A DNA stretch of 22,452 nt, from the IMG/VR virus record IMGVR_UViG_3300047481_000061, positions 1 to 22,452 of that record; one strand, given 5' to 3'. The notes beneath the pieces are model-generated. The model made no database searches. It was given only the letters and a program-made list of their open reading frames with translations, and had not been told where the DNA came from. Shown here piece by piece: positions 1-9,163 of this stretch; position 1 is the first letter of the stretch; each line of letters begins with the position of its first letter. A program made the translations under genes and the position numbers. Source of the DNA: a virus.

Positions 1-289
1 CAGACATTGTTAATTTATCGGCAATGTGATATGAACGCATACGGCCATTAATGGTTCTTTGGCGTTGCTCAATTCTCTGGGTATTAAATTGCATTTCTCC
101 CCTATTATGATCAGATAAAATAATAAACTGATCTAGGAGGTTTGGGTCTGTTTCTCCTGTGGATGCCCCTACCTCTATACCATTAGGCACGTATAGGCCA
201 TTAGAGAGGGTTCCAGAGTTGTTTGACCATAATATACCCTGTGGTCTTGTATATCTACGTCTACCCGTTAAATAGGCACTAGTAGCCAT
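1..289 (-). CDS. Tail protein following the tape measure (N-terminal part only)
   Basis: The gene starts at 289 and runs off the low end of the window, so only the first 96 codons are visible. Its ATG overlaps the tape measure stop by one base (TAATG), which suggests translational coupling; a GGAGG lies 11 bases upstream, a little far. The protein begins MATSAYLTGRRRYTRPQG and is rich in Arg, Asn and Gly, with no signal peptide or membrane segment. In siphovirus genomes the gene after the tape measure usually encodes the distal tail or another minor tail protein at the tail tip. That is the likely role here, assigned from position rather than from a diagnostic motif. Confidence 0.7.
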   Translation of the reverse strand, partial: MATSAYLTGRRRYTRPQGILWSNNSGTLSNGLYVPNGIEVGASTGETDPNLLDQFIILSDHNRGEMQFNTQRIEQRQRTINGRMRSYHIADKLTMS

Positions 290-3200
290 TATACTCTTTG
301 CCTCCGAATTCTTTGTGAATCAACATTTTTAATTTCTCTCATTACTGCCCTAGCAATATCATTTGGATTTGAGTTGTTTCCATTAATATTAAACCCTAAG
401 TTATAATTATACACTGCCGTTGAGTTATCGCTCATAGATGTTGAAATATTGCTTACTGGAACTTGAGACATTTGACCACGGTTTAGCATTGAAGGATATT
501 TAGATTCATTTATTCTTTCAAGTAATGGACCGTAGGCTTTTGAGGCTGCTTTGTTCATTACAAACTCTCCAGGAGTTAACATTGTTGGCACACTGTCAGA
601 GCCAACTACCGTACCGCCAAACTTCATAGATTTACTTATTCCCATGCCACCTTTGCTTTGAGGCATTACTTGTCCACCGTACATTTTGCCTGGTATATTA
701 ATTTTTTGCCCTGGTTTAATTAAATTTGGATTTGAAATTTGTGGGTTTGCTTTAATTACATCTGAAAGGCTAACTCCTGCTGCCTTTGCAATTCCACTTA
801 ATGTATTACCAGACTTTACAGTGACAGTTGACCCTGTGCCTGTAACAGTTTTTGTATCAGTTACTATTTTTGTATCAGTTGCTACTTTTGCATCAGATAC
901 AAGACCTGGTAATGAGGCTAAAGACTTTTGAGCAGTAACAGCATCTGAAAGTGATTTTGCAAGTGCTGCAGCAGATCCTGCTTGACTTAAAAGTAAAGTG
1001 TTAAATGGTATTCCTGCTTTTTCTGCTGCATCAATAAGTCCAGCAAGACTATCTATTTCTGTTCTAGTTTGTCCAGCATAGTAAGCGCCATCTTTTAACT
1101 TTTCAACCTGAGAATTTAATTTTTCAATGTTTCTAGTAATTGAGCCAATAGTATTTTCAATTGTTTCTTTCTTTTGTTGTAAAGTTAATAGTGATTCTCT
1201 TTCAATTTTACTAATTTCTAATTGAAGTGTTTTATTTTGTTTTTCAATTTCAACCCTTCCAAGTGCCTTTATTTGAGCGTCACGGGAAAAGGTTAAAGCA
1301 TCTTTTTGTCCAGTTACAGAAGATGCTGCATTTTCTGCTCTTGCTTCTTGAGCAAGTTGTGCAGCAGCAGATATATCTCCACGAGTAAGTGCATCGGCAA
1401 TAGATAGTCTTTGTTTTTGAATATTTGCAATATTTTGATTAAGAGTTGCAATTTTATCTAAAGCCTCTATTTGTGTGTTATACCTTTGATTAATTGCATC
1501 TTCTTGTAAAGATATTGATTCAAGTGCAAAGTTGTTTGCATCAATTACAGCCTGGATTGGTTTAATTTGAGAATCTGTGATTTTTTGAATTTCATCATTT
1601 ATTGTTCTTAAACTTTCTTCTTGAATTTTTAAAGCATCATTTTCTGCTTTTATTTTTGATGCAAATTGAACGTCAATTAATTTTTCTCTAAGTTCTGCTT
1701 GTGCTTGATACTGTTGTAATTGTTTTTTGAACAAATTTGGTTTTTCCATATATTTTAATTCAGCATCAGTTTGACCTTTAATTGCTGCCTTATATTCATT
1801 AATTAGTGCAATAAGATTTGTTAATGACTGACCTTTACTATTTGCAAGAACTAAAGATGCTATTTCAGCATCATTTGATAATTCAGTTGCAGTTGCCTCA
1901 TCAACTTTTGCATTACGTAAAATAATGTATGCGTTAGTTTGATTTTGAATTGCTTTAATTCTTTCTTTTAATGGATTAGTTTTTCCAGCAGCAGAATTGG
2001 CTGCATTAGCAGCATCTTCAGCCTTTTTGTCGGCCTGAACAACCTTATTAATCGCACCAATTGTTTCATCATATAACTTTATTAATGCTTTTCTTCCTCT
2101 TTGTTGATCTTCATAGTCTTTTGATGCAAGAAGTTTAAAAATTCCGCTATCTTTATCTAAAACTCCACTGCTAATTAAGGCAAGGGTTTGCATTTGTAAC
2201 ACTGCACCTTTTAGATTTGCTAAAAATGGTGCTGCGTCAATGTTAAGTGATTTAAATATTTCCATTAAAACAAGTTTTTGATTTTCGGCACTAAGATTTT
2301 TGGTTGTTCCTAAAATTGCAAACATTGTTGCTTCAAAATCATCTGCGCTAATTAGTCCAAGTTTAAACATTCCAGCAGCAGAGTTTGAAACGGAAGATAT
2401 GGTTGTACTTAATTCAGAAAGAGATTTTTTAGCAGCATTTGACATTGTATCCAATGCACCTGGAGTTTTACCCTGAAATGCTTGCAATAAACTATTTTTA
2501 AATCCTTTAAACAATCCCTCTGCTCCAGTAGGCCCAACTTTTAAACTTTTTTCTAAACTCAAAATAATTGGTGCAATTTGAGTTTGAATTCCTTTAATTG
2601 ATTCTGCAGAAAGGTTAAGAGACTTAACGTCTAGTTTAATGCTTGTTTTACCAGCCTCTTCACGAAGTGCATCAACAATTGTTTGAACTTGTTGCTCTGC
2701 AAAACCCTGTGCCTTTAGATTAAGAGCAAGGGTTGTAAAAGCCAGTTTTGCTTCTTCTGCTGTAGCAGCAGAAAGTGTTTTAATAGTTGGAGCAAATTCT
2801 TTTTGGAATCCTTCATCTGCTCTTAATCTATCTCTTTCAGACCTTACATTTTTTCTTACAACTTCTCTATTTTTAAGATTAATTGGAAGTTTTGTTGGAA
2901 CAATGCCAAAGAAATCGCCTAGAGTTTTTACTTGTTGTGTAGTGGTTTTCATTGCATTTGAAAGACCATAAATATATTCTAATTCTTTTTTTCTTGCGTC
3001 ATTTATTAATTTAGTTGCAACAACAAATCCAGTTAAAGCAATTGCTGCTACTCCAATTTTAAGTTTTCCAATATTTGCAAGAATTCCTATAATTTTTCTA
3101 CCAGTAAGTAGTTGAAGTATAGATGATAAAGCAAATAATGGACCAGTTATAGTAAATAATATTTGAGAGAATTTTCCTAAGTTACCGCCAGCCATTGAAG

Positions 3201-6200
3201 CAACGCCTGACAATGCAGATAAAGCAAAAGTGCCACTCATAAATGCTTTATTTAATGAGTTCATTCTTTGATTAGCAATTACTATTTTTTGTTGTTGTTT
3301 TTTCATTAAATCTCTCATAGCATTTTCTTCATATGCTGCATTTAACACAGACATTGGAACGCCTGGTCTTGGCACGTTTGCTGCTACGGATCCTGGCTGT
3401 CCTAGTGCCCCGCCTGGAACAAATAATCCAGATGCTGTTTGAACCATACCTGCACCAAGTTTTTGTCCAACTCTTTTTGCATCATCTACATACTCTTGTG
3501 CTCCTAAAATTAATCCCTGCCCAGCATCTTGTCCTATTTTTTTCATTTTTCTTGATGGAGATGCTGCTTGTAAGGTTTCACGTAGTCCTTCTTCAACTGC
3601 AATAACCATGGAAGATCCAAAGTTTTTTGTTCTTTTTTTAATTGTTTCAATAACAAATTTATCTGCTTGAGCATTATATTGAGAAATATCTTGTTGTCTA
3701 TAACTTTGACCGCCAAGTTGTAATCCACCAAAAGTTTGACCAGTTGCAGAAGATGGAAGCGTAACTCTTTGTATTCCTCCGTGACCTTCACGTCCAGAAA
3801 CTCCACTTAATTGCGCTGTACCAAAGGTATCTCTTGATTTTATTAAAGCAGTTTTTGCTGCTCCTTCTAACATATTTTCTATTCCAGTTGCAATGATATT
3901 TTCAAAATCTCTTTCAGATACTACGTTATTTCCAACTTGTTTTAATGCCTGTCCAATAGATTTTCCAAACTCTAAAAGTCCTGGATCGTTAGGGTTTAAG
4001 TTATTTTGTTTTGCAATCATTGATGTAAATCTTGATCTATTTTGTCCTATAAATTTTGCTGATTCTCTTCCAGTTAACTGTCCTTTATTAAATGATGCTG
4101 GCATTGGAAATGTTAAATTAGACAACATTTTAACATTTTTATTTGTGTTTATCAATTGACTTGCAACCGCACCTGAACCAAGTTGCCTGCCCAATTCTTG
4201 GGCTTGAGATGCAGAAATCATTCTGCCAGGCGTTCCATGTGCAGCAACAATACCAGCATTTCCTTTAAATCCTCCTTGTGCTGCTGCTGTTGTTTTAGCC
4301 AATGGTATTGCTCCACCAGCAATTGTTTTTAGTTGATCCTGTAAACTTTTAGCCCTAACCCTACCTTTTGCTGTTAATTCATTTTCTGCATTTATCAAAG
4401 CATTTAATATTAAATCATCAATGTTTCCAATAACAGATGAAAGGCTTTTTGTTTCATTAATCATTCTTTGAATTGAAACTTGACCTTTTGGATTTACTGA
4501 AAAACTTCTACCGCCAAAAGAAATATTTCCATTTTCATATCCAGGAATATTACCTGCAATCATTCCTTGAATTAATCCTGCATATTTCTTTGTCATATCT
4601 GCTGGAATAACTGATTCTCCTGGAGATAGCATTGCTGGAACTATATCCCCTGCTCCTTTTGGTCCAGGTACTGAAACAATACCACTTGCTAGTCTCTTAG
4701 CACCTCTTCCTGGCATCATCATTCCAGGATTGTTAATTGCAAAGTTTCTTGCTGCTCCCGCTGCAGAGTTGTATGCTGAAATAAGTTTAGCAATTTGTGC
4801 TGTTTCTGCTGTGAAGGTTTGAGTTAATGTAGCATGTGTTTGATTAAGAGAGTGGGCTGCTGCTGCAGCATCTAGTTGTTCCATGGTCATATACTGGGTT
4901 TGTTCTCCAAGTATGCTTGTTTGACCAGTTAATCTTTGATACCCGCCACGAAGTGTTAAGAACAGTTTAATAATATTTGCTATACCATTTGCAAGCAAAC
5001 CAAATGTCATAAGAAGCACAGGACCTACCGCTCCAATACCAACTGTTAATAAAGTAATAAGTCTTTTGGTTCCAGACGAAAGATTAGCAAACTTTTCTAA
5101 TATATTTCCAACAAACTCTACAATTGGTGTTGCTGCTTCTAAAAATGCTTGACCAACTGGAACAAGCGCAATTTTAAGATCTTCAACAGTCTTTTTAAAT
5201 TTATTCATTGAAGATTCTGCTGACATACCCAACTCTTGTTCAGACAGTGCAGAAAGTTCTTCTACTGAAGAATTTGCTAAATCAAGAACACGAGCAGCCT
5301 GATTACCATCTTTGGCTACGTTAGCAAACAATGTTGATAGACGGGCAAACTGGAACTTACCAAACATTTGTTCAATTGCTCTTGCTCGTGAAAGTGGATC
5401 TAATGTATTAAGAGCATTGGCAAAACCAATAACTGTTGCCTTTAAGTCACCTTTATTTTTTTCAACAATTGCCGTTGCATTAATGCCAAAACTAGCAAGC
5501 ATATCCGATGCTTTTTTGGTTGGATTAATTAATGCTGCAAGACCTGATTTTAAAGCGTTGGCACCTTCTGATGCATTAATACCGCCCTCTTTCATTGCTG
5601 CAATAAAGAATGTTAAATCTTTTACATCGCCACCTAATTGCTGAATTACGGGGGCTACTTTTGGAATGGCAGTAGTAATATCATCAAGAGATACAACGGT
5701 TTGGTTTTCTACTGCGTTTAAAAAGTTAATTGAATCTGCAAGTTTTTCAGAAGACATACCAAAAGCATTTTGCAAAGATATTGTTGTTTCAAGTGCTTTT
5801 TGACTATCAACCTGACCAAGGATAGAAAGACGTGTTGCTTCTGTTGTCTGACGTTGTAAGTCTAGCCCTTGGAAGCCTGCTGCTGCAGCCTCTGCTGCCA
5901 AACCAACGGTAGTAGAAACCGCTACTCCATATTTAGTAAATTGTTTTGCTAGTTCTGTTATATCTTCTAATGCTCTTTGAGTTTCACCTTTTGGTGTAAA
6001 TAAATCTCCATAAACTTTTCTAAATTTTAAGGCTTGCGCTTCCATATCCATAAACGCTTTGCTTGCTGCTGTACCTACCGCCATTAATGGCAGGGTAAAA
6101 CCAACCATCAACTGACGTCCAGCCCATTGTGTATTCTTACCAAAGTTTAAAAGATTGGTAGATCCTTGTTTCATTAATTGATTAAATAATGCTTGTTTTT

Positions 6201-6687
6201 GTGCTGCTATTTGAACCCTGGTTGTGTAGTCACTCATATCCAATTGAGTTGGCATAATAGCCATTGCTCTCATTGCACCGTTAGTATCACGGCCCATTTT
6301 AATATATTGAGTTTGTAGTCGCTTTACACGTTCTTCTGCTACCTTGCCAATTGTGTCAAACTCTGATTTAAATAATCTACCAAATGTTTTTGTAGAGGCT
6401 CCCGCATAACGGAAGTACTCACGCATTGAAAACTTATTTTTTTCTAATGAGTCAGTAAATGACTCTGCAGATGTTCTAACTGTACGCATTTCGGCAGTGA
6501 AAGCGCCAATAGCGTTTATACTATTTAAAAGATTTTTTTGTAGACCTTTTTGAGCAAGGGCTGCTGCTTCACTTGATTTGGCTATTGAGGTGTGAAACTG
6601 AGATATCTGCCGTTGTAACGCTTTTAGTTGTGCTAATGCATTAGACGAATCAATATTAATGTCAATATTAGCATTAACATCAGCCAT
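289..6687 (-). CDS. Tail tape measure protein with internal LysM domain
   Basis: This 2132-residue protein would set tail length and be ejected through the tube at infection. Residues about 220-460 resemble the TP901-type tape measure core (for example AAEAAAAGFQGLDLQ and IAAMKEGGINASEG). Hydrophobic stretches lie at about 545-582 and 1150-1230, and a long Lys/Glu/Gln-rich coiled coil at about 1650-1865. Two copies of a short module found in tape measures occur: IVPAMLSPGESVIPA near 680 and SVPTMLTPGEFVMNK near 2032. Residues about 1954-2001 form a LysM-like domain (VKSGNTLSGIAKAAGVSL, ending KPGQKINIPG), probably peptidoglycan binding. The start is supported by GAGGTG upstream. At the usual rule of about 0.15 nm per residue the tail would be near 320 nm (inference). 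It follows the chaperone genes, as expected. Confidence 0.96.
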   Translation of the reverse strand: MADVNANIDINIDSSNALAQLKALQRQISQFHTSIAKSSEAAALAQKGLQKNLLNSINAIGAFTAEMRTVRTSAESFTDSLEKNKFSMREYFRYAGASTKTFGRLFKSEFDTIGKVAEERVKRLQTQYIKMGRDTNGAMRAMAIMPTQLDMSDYTTRVQIAAQKQALFNQLMKQGSTNLLNFGKNTQWAGRQLMVGFTLPLMAVGTAASKAFMDMEAQALKFRKVYGDLFTPKGETQRALEDITELAKQFTKYGVAVSTTVGLAAEAAAAGFQGLDLQRQTTEATRLSILGQVDSQKALETTISLQNAFGMSSEKLADSINFLNAVENQTVVSLDDITTAIPKVAPVIQQLGGDVKDLTFFIAAMKEGGINASEGANALKSGLAALINPTKKASDMLASFGINATAIVEKNKGDLKATVIGFANALNTLDPLSRARAIEQMFGKFQFARLSTLFANVAKDGNQAARVLDLANSSVEELSALSEQELGMSAESSMNKFKKTVEDLKIALVPVGQAFLEAATPIVEFVGNILEKFANLSSGTKRLITLLTVGIGAVGPVLLMTFGLLANGIANIIKLFLTLRGGYQRLTGQTSILGEQTQYMTMEQLDAAAAAHSLNQTHATLTQTFTAETAQIAKLISAYNSAAGAARNFAINNPGMMMPGRGAKRLASGIVSVPGPKGAGDIVPAMLSPGESVIPADMTKKYAGLIQGMIAGNIPGYENGNISFGGRSFSVNPKGQVSIQRMINETKSLSSVIGNIDDLILNALINAENELTAKGRVRAKSLQDQLKTIAGGAIPLAKTTAAAQGGFKGNAGIVAAHGTPGRMISASQAQELGRQLGSGAVASQLINTNKNVKMLSNLTFPMPASFNKGQLTGRESAKFIGQNRSRFTSMIAKQNNLNPNDPGLLEFGKSIGQALKQVGNNVVSERDFENIIATGIENMLEGAAKTALIKSRDTFGTAQLSGVSGREGHGGIQRVTLPSSATGQTFGGLQLGGQSYRQQDISQYNAQADKFVIETIKKRTKNFGSSMVIAVEEGLRETLQAASPSRKMKKIGQDAGQGLILGAQEYVDDAKRVGQKLGAGMVQTASGLFVPGGALGQPGSVAANVPRPGVPMSVLNAAYEENAMRDLMKKQQQKIVIANQRMNSLNKAFMSGTFALSALSGVASMAGGNLGKFSQILFTITGPLFALSSILQLLTGRKIIGILANIGKLKIGVAAIALTGFVVATKLINDARKKELEYIYGLSNAMKTTTQQVKTLGDFFGIVPTKLPINLKNREVVRKNVRSERDRLRADEGFQKEFAPTIKTLSAATAEEAKLAFTTLALNLKAQGFAEQQVQTIVDALREEAGKTSIKLDVKSLNLSAESIKGIQTQIAPIILSLEKSLKVGPTGAEGLFKGFKNSLLQAFQGKTPGALDTMSNAAKKSLSELSTTISSVSNSAAGMFKLGLISADDFEATMFAILGTTKNLSAENQKLVLMEIFKSLNIDAAPFLANLKGAVLQMQTLALISSGVLDKDSGIFKLLASKDYEDQQRGRKALIKLYDETIGAINKVVQADKKAEDAANAANSAAGKTNPLKERIKAIQNQTNAYIILRNAKVDEATATELSNDAEIASLVLANSKGQSLTNLIALINEYKAAIKGQTDAELKYMEKPNLFKKQLQQYQAQAELREKLIDVQFASKIKAENDALKIQEESLRTINDEIQKITDSQIKPIQAVIDANNFALESISLQEDAINQRYNTQIEALDKIATLNQNIANIQKQRLSIADALTRGDISAAAQLAQEARAENAASSVTGQKDALTFSRDAQIKALGRVEIEKQNKTLQLEISKIERESLLTLQQKKETIENTIGSITRNIEKLNSQVEKLKDGAYYAGQTRTEIDSLAGLIDAAEKAGIPFNTLLLSQAGSAAALAKSLSDAVTAQKSLASLPGLVSDAKVATDTKIVTDTKTVTGTGSTVTVKSGNTLSGIAKAAGVSLSDVIKANPQISNPNLIKPGQKINIPGKMYGGQVMPQSKGGMGISKSMKFGGTVVGSDSVPTMLTPGEFVMNKAASKAYGPLLERINESKYPSMLNRGQMSQVPVSNISTSMSDNSTAVYNYNLGFNINGNNSNPNDIARAVMREIKNVDSQRIRRQRV

Positions 6688-6709
6688 TTAGTTTCACACC
6701 TCTTTTAAA

Positions 6710-7039
6710 TTATTGAGCCATAGTTACGCCAAGAACGTCTGAAACTTCAGCAAGTTTAATACCTGATGCTGCTTCTACAATCTTGTAAACAGTTGGGAGA
6801 TCAATATTCTCCTCTAGTTTTTTTACGTCTTCAGAGAGTTCTGGCTTGTATTGTTTCATTGCAATCTGTACACACTCCATAAGAATGTCCATAGATTTTC
6901 CGTTATCTTCCGCCACTGCTCCCACACCCTCAAACTTCTTCATAAATGGACGAAGTAGAGAGATTTTTAGAGGACGTACTGTAACCTTTGTGCCATCAAT
7001 CAATGTAAGAGTAGTTTCCTCATACGTAGTTGTTGCCAT
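6710..7039 (-). CDS. Short tail assembly chaperone (G-like)
   Basis: A 109-residue protein directly upstream of the tape measure gene, the usual place for the chaperone that binds the tape measure during tail assembly. It is a clear paralogue of the N-terminal half of the next gene upstream: both begin MATT, share DGT, PLKI, LR.FM..FE and ECV.IAMKQY blocks, and end the shared part with a PT.Y....A.GI segment. It stops soon after that domain (GVTMAQ) and has no T-like extension. The start has a strong AGGAGG seven bases upstream. In most siphoviruses the G and G-T forms come from one gene by programmed frameshift; here the short form has its own gene. The chaperone role is inferred from position, size and paralogy. 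Confidence 0.85.
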   Translation of the reverse strand: MATTTYEETTLTLIDGTKVTVRPLKISLLRPFMKKFEGVGAVAEDNGKSMDILMECVQIAMKQYKPELSEDVKKLEENIDLPTVYKIVEAASGIKLAEVSDVLGVTMAQ

Positions 7040-7063
7040 TATTTCCTCCTATAGGTTATGTCA

Positions 7064-7072
7064 ATTATAGCA
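7064..7072 (-). promoter_or_regulatory. Extended -10-like element TGCTATAAT
   Basis: In the 58-base gap between the two chaperone genes the minus strand reads TGCTATAAT, a perfect extended -10 box, 24 bases before the ATG at 7039. No convincing -35 box is visible. The same word recurs in other gene gaps of this window. It may give the short chaperone its own transcript. Confidence 0.5.
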
Positions 7073-7097
7073 CGGTGAGTCTTTATTTTTTATTATT

Positions 7098-7793
7098 TTA
7101 TTTTGTTAAATCTTCGTAATCTAAACCATGTCCAATACCAAAACCAGCCTTTATGGCATTTTGTCCTTGAAGGGCTAGTATATCTTTTCCATCAGTTGTC
7201 TTACCTTTACTAAACACTCTAGCCTTCATATCTTCCCACTCTTTTTGTCCTCTTTTAGATTCAGACTGTTTATCTAAATCTACCCCTTGAATTGCAGCCA
7301 AAAACTTTTTTTCTTCGTAATCAAGTTCTCTACGACTAGCAAGGGTAGCCATTAATTCTGGCATAGATAAAGATTCTTCTAATTCTTTATAGTCTTTCCA
7401 AATACCCAGCAAAAATACCTCTGCTTCTATTTTTGCTAAATCTAATTCAGACCAAGTGCTTCCACTATCTTCTGCTTGTGAACTTACCGTTTCTTCAGAT
7501 TTTTCATTTATTCTAATTCCCGCTGCAACATCCAAAATAATATAAATAGTTGGCATATCAAGACTATCTTCTATGTCATTTTTATTTAAGGGTATTCCTG
7601 AATAATATTGTTTCATAGCAATTCTTACACACTCTAATAAGTGATCTACTGCTTCGTCATCATTTTTGGCTTTTTTAACATATTCAAAGGCTTCCATAAA
7701 CTCACGTAAATATTTTATTTTTAATGGATTAATTTCTAATTCTGTACCATCAACAAGATTGATTATTTTATTTTTATAGATAGTTGTTGCCAT
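7098..7793 (-). CDS. Long tail assembly chaperone (G-T-like, single frame)
   Basis: A 231-residue protein in two parts. Residues 1 to about 97 are paralogous to the short chaperone encoded just downstream (MATT start, DGT, PLKI, ECVRIAMKQY, MPT.Y). A Ser/Glu-rich linker at about 98-112 leads to a second domain (SELDLAKIEAEVFLLG, then YKELEESLSMPELMATL and LDYEEKKFLAAIQG) that resembles the T part of G-T chaperones. The whole fusion is read in one frame, so no frameshift is needed. In the known system G-T recruits tube subunits and the tape measure. A strong terminator lies upstream, between this gene and the tail tube gene. I see no good Shine-Dalgarno, only AGAAAGATT before the ATG. The T-like assignment rests on position and general character, not on a specific motif. 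Confidence 0.8.
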   Translation of the reverse strand: MATTIYKNKIINLVDGTELEINPLKIKYLREFMEAFEYVKKAKNDDEAVDHLLECVRIAMKQYYSGIPLNKNDIEDSLDMPTIYIILDVAAGIRINEKSEETVSSQAEDSGSTWSELDLAKIEAEVFLLGIWKDYKELEESLSMPELMATLASRRELDYEEKKFLAAIQGVDLDKQSESKRGQKEWEDMKARVFSKGKTTDGKDILALQGQNAIKAGFGIGHGLDYEDLTK

Positions 7794-7820
7794 AATCTTT
7801 CTATTCTATCATAAGCAAAA

Positions 7821-7848
7821 CAAAAAACCCACCTAATTAAAGGTGGGT
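7821..7848 (-). terminator. Rho-independent terminator after the tail tube gene
   Basis: On the minus strand an 8-bp perfect stem, ACCCACCT (7841-7848) pairing with AGGTGGGT (7827-7834), closes a 6-base loop and is followed at once by six T residues, G and more T. It lies 23 bases beyond the stop of the tail tube gene. It would reduce read-through into the chaperone and tape measure genes, as fits the large difference in copy number of these proteins. Confidence 0.9.
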
Positions 7849-7870
7849 CTTTGTTTAATCTAAGTCTAGA

Positions 7871-8512
7871 TTATGATTGTCCAAAGGTACGATCAATGAT
7901 CTTACCATAGGATGCTGATGTATCTTCAGGAAGAAGACGGAATGAAACTTCAAACATTGACGGTTCGTCACGCTTTGCTGACACAGTTACGTTCTCAATT
8001 GATAGAGCACGATATGCTGCATAGATTCGTTCTTTCTCCGCAAATGTTGCTGGATCACCAGATCCTGGACCAACAGCAACGATTCCTCGTTCTACTGGAA
8101 CATCTCCGATATCTCCTGCACTCAGGTTAAGTGTTTGACCTGTAGATGCTGCTTTGTTTCCTGTAAGTTTGGCATCATCATATGCTAAGGCTACAAGCAA
8201 GTTTTCTAAAGTTGCTTCGGCAAAAGCGGTAGCAAGATTAACCTGCATACCCTGCTTGTATAGTCTTGCAACGTCAAGAACTTGATCTACCTGGACTTCA
8301 CCGAAATCTGGTTGGAACTGTAGTTCTAAACCGTTCATTGTGTAACCAACGTTAGTATAAGAAGCGGCTGCTGTAAGTGTGTCCTTGTAAGACTCACTTG
8401 CATCAAGCACTGCTAGTGACGCTAAAGTTGATGGAGTCAAAGTATTGTCATTAATGAAGAATGCTGCTGCACCTACGATAATGTTATTTGACGTACCACG
8501 GCTATATGACAT
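7871..8512 (-). CDS. Major tail (tube) protein
   Basis: A 213-residue protein whose size, position before the chaperones and composition fit the tube subunit of a long-tailed phage. It is rich in Ala, Thr and Asp and probably mostly beta-strand (MSYSRGTSNNIIVGAAAFF at the start, MFEVSFRLLPEDTSASYGK near the end). Tube subunits stack as hexamers around the tape measure. The start has AAGAGGTGA upstream at good spacing, after a 74-base leader carrying a TATAAT. A strong terminator follows the stop, which marks it as a highly expressed gene. The call comes from synteny and general character; no single catalytic or binding motif is expected in this family. Confidence 0.85.
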   Translation of the reverse strand: MSYSRGTSNNIIVGAAAFFINDNTLTPSTLASLAVLDASESYKDTLTAAASYTNVGYTMNGLELQFQPDFGEVQVDQVLDVARLYKQGMQVNLATAFAEATLENLLVALAYDDAKLTGNKAASTGQTLNLSAGDIGDVPVERGIVAVGPGSGDPATFAEKERIYAAYRALSIENVTVSAKRDEPSMFEVSFRLLPEDTSASYGKIIDRTFGQS

Positions 8513-8573
8513 ATTTATTCACCTCTTTCATAAAGTATTTATTAAGTTGTATGGCGTGTTTCCTCTAAAAGCA

Positions 8574-8582
8574 ATTATACCG
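8574..8582 (-). promoter_or_regulatory. -10-like element CGGTATAAT before the tail tube gene
   Basis: The minus strand carries CGGTATAAT just past the stop of the upstream gene (8587), 61 bases before the tube ATG. It is one of the related TATAAT elements in the gene gaps, though it lacks the TG of the extended form. With the terminator beyond the gene it could give the tube gene its own abundant transcript. Confidence 0.4.
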
Positions 8583-8586
8583 CTCT

Positions 8587-9159
8587 TTATGTGTATCTAG
8601 AGTCTGAGTCAACCGAAACGTGGTAATCATACTCAATAATCAACTTGTTTACAAAGAGGGTTCTGGCCGAGGCCAATTCTGCGACGTCTCTGCTTTCATC
8701 TGCCTGATACACCCTTGTACTGTGAAACATAATATTAAAAGGAACAGATACTTCTGCATCAGAGTCTAAGATAGGATTATTGATGTTATAGGTATTTACG
8801 TCTTCTGCTGATGAGTCTTCACGATCAAGAGCGTTTGATATAACACGAACAGAGTCTATCAATTTGCCAACATCTGTAGAATAAATAAAGTATATTAATT
8901 GTTCTCTTTTGTGTAAATAAAGTGGAGTAGGCCTAAACCTCATTAATCTATCATAAACAATTAAAATAGGGCTTTCTGTCTGCCTAATTTGAATACTGTC
9001 ATTATATAGGTCTTCAATGTTAGTTGGAAACTGTGCTGGGATCATAGGGCTTGGGGTTACCAGATCTGAATCTGCTATAAGTTCGTAATGAGCCAATTCA
9101 GACAAAACATATCTATTTAAAAATGTTGGTGGAAATCCTGTGTCAGTTAATATAGTCAT
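8587..9159 (-). CDS. Putative tail terminator / neck protein
   Basis: A 190-residue protein located between the gp10-like gene and the tail tube gene, where siphoviruses usually encode the tail terminator that caps the tube and joins it to the head. The sequence has an alternating pattern compatible with an alpha/beta fold (SPILIVYDRLMRF, EQLIYFIYSTDVGKLIDSVR, ARTLFVNKLIIEYDYHV) and no membrane segment or signal peptide. It follows the upstream stop by four bases, so it is probably translated as part of the same operon. The function is inferred from position and size. I do not recognise a diagnostic motif, so another neck role is possible. Confidence 0.65.
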   Translation of the reverse strand: MTILTDTGFPPTFLNRYVLSELAHYELIADSDLVTPSPMIPAQFPTNIEDLYNDSIQIRQTESPILIVYDRLMRFRPTPLYLHKREQLIYFIYSTDVGKLIDSVRVISNALDREDSSAEDVNTYNINNPILDSDAEVSVPFNIMFHSTRVYQADESRDVAELASARTLFVNKLIIEYDYHVSVDSDSRYT

Positions 9160-9163
9160 AGTC

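Noticed and set aside
3333-4159. Several 87-90 codon open frames on both strands within the tape measure gene
   Set aside because: Their translations are dominated by Leu, Phe and Ser runs from AT-rich codons read in the wrong frame, and the tape measure frame is continuous through them.
6703-6709. A slippery-looking TTTAAAA on the minus strand at the end of the short chaperone gene
   Set aside because: It lies just after the TAA stop, so ribosomes in the chaperone frame do not reach it, and there is no T-like frame between it and the tape measure start.
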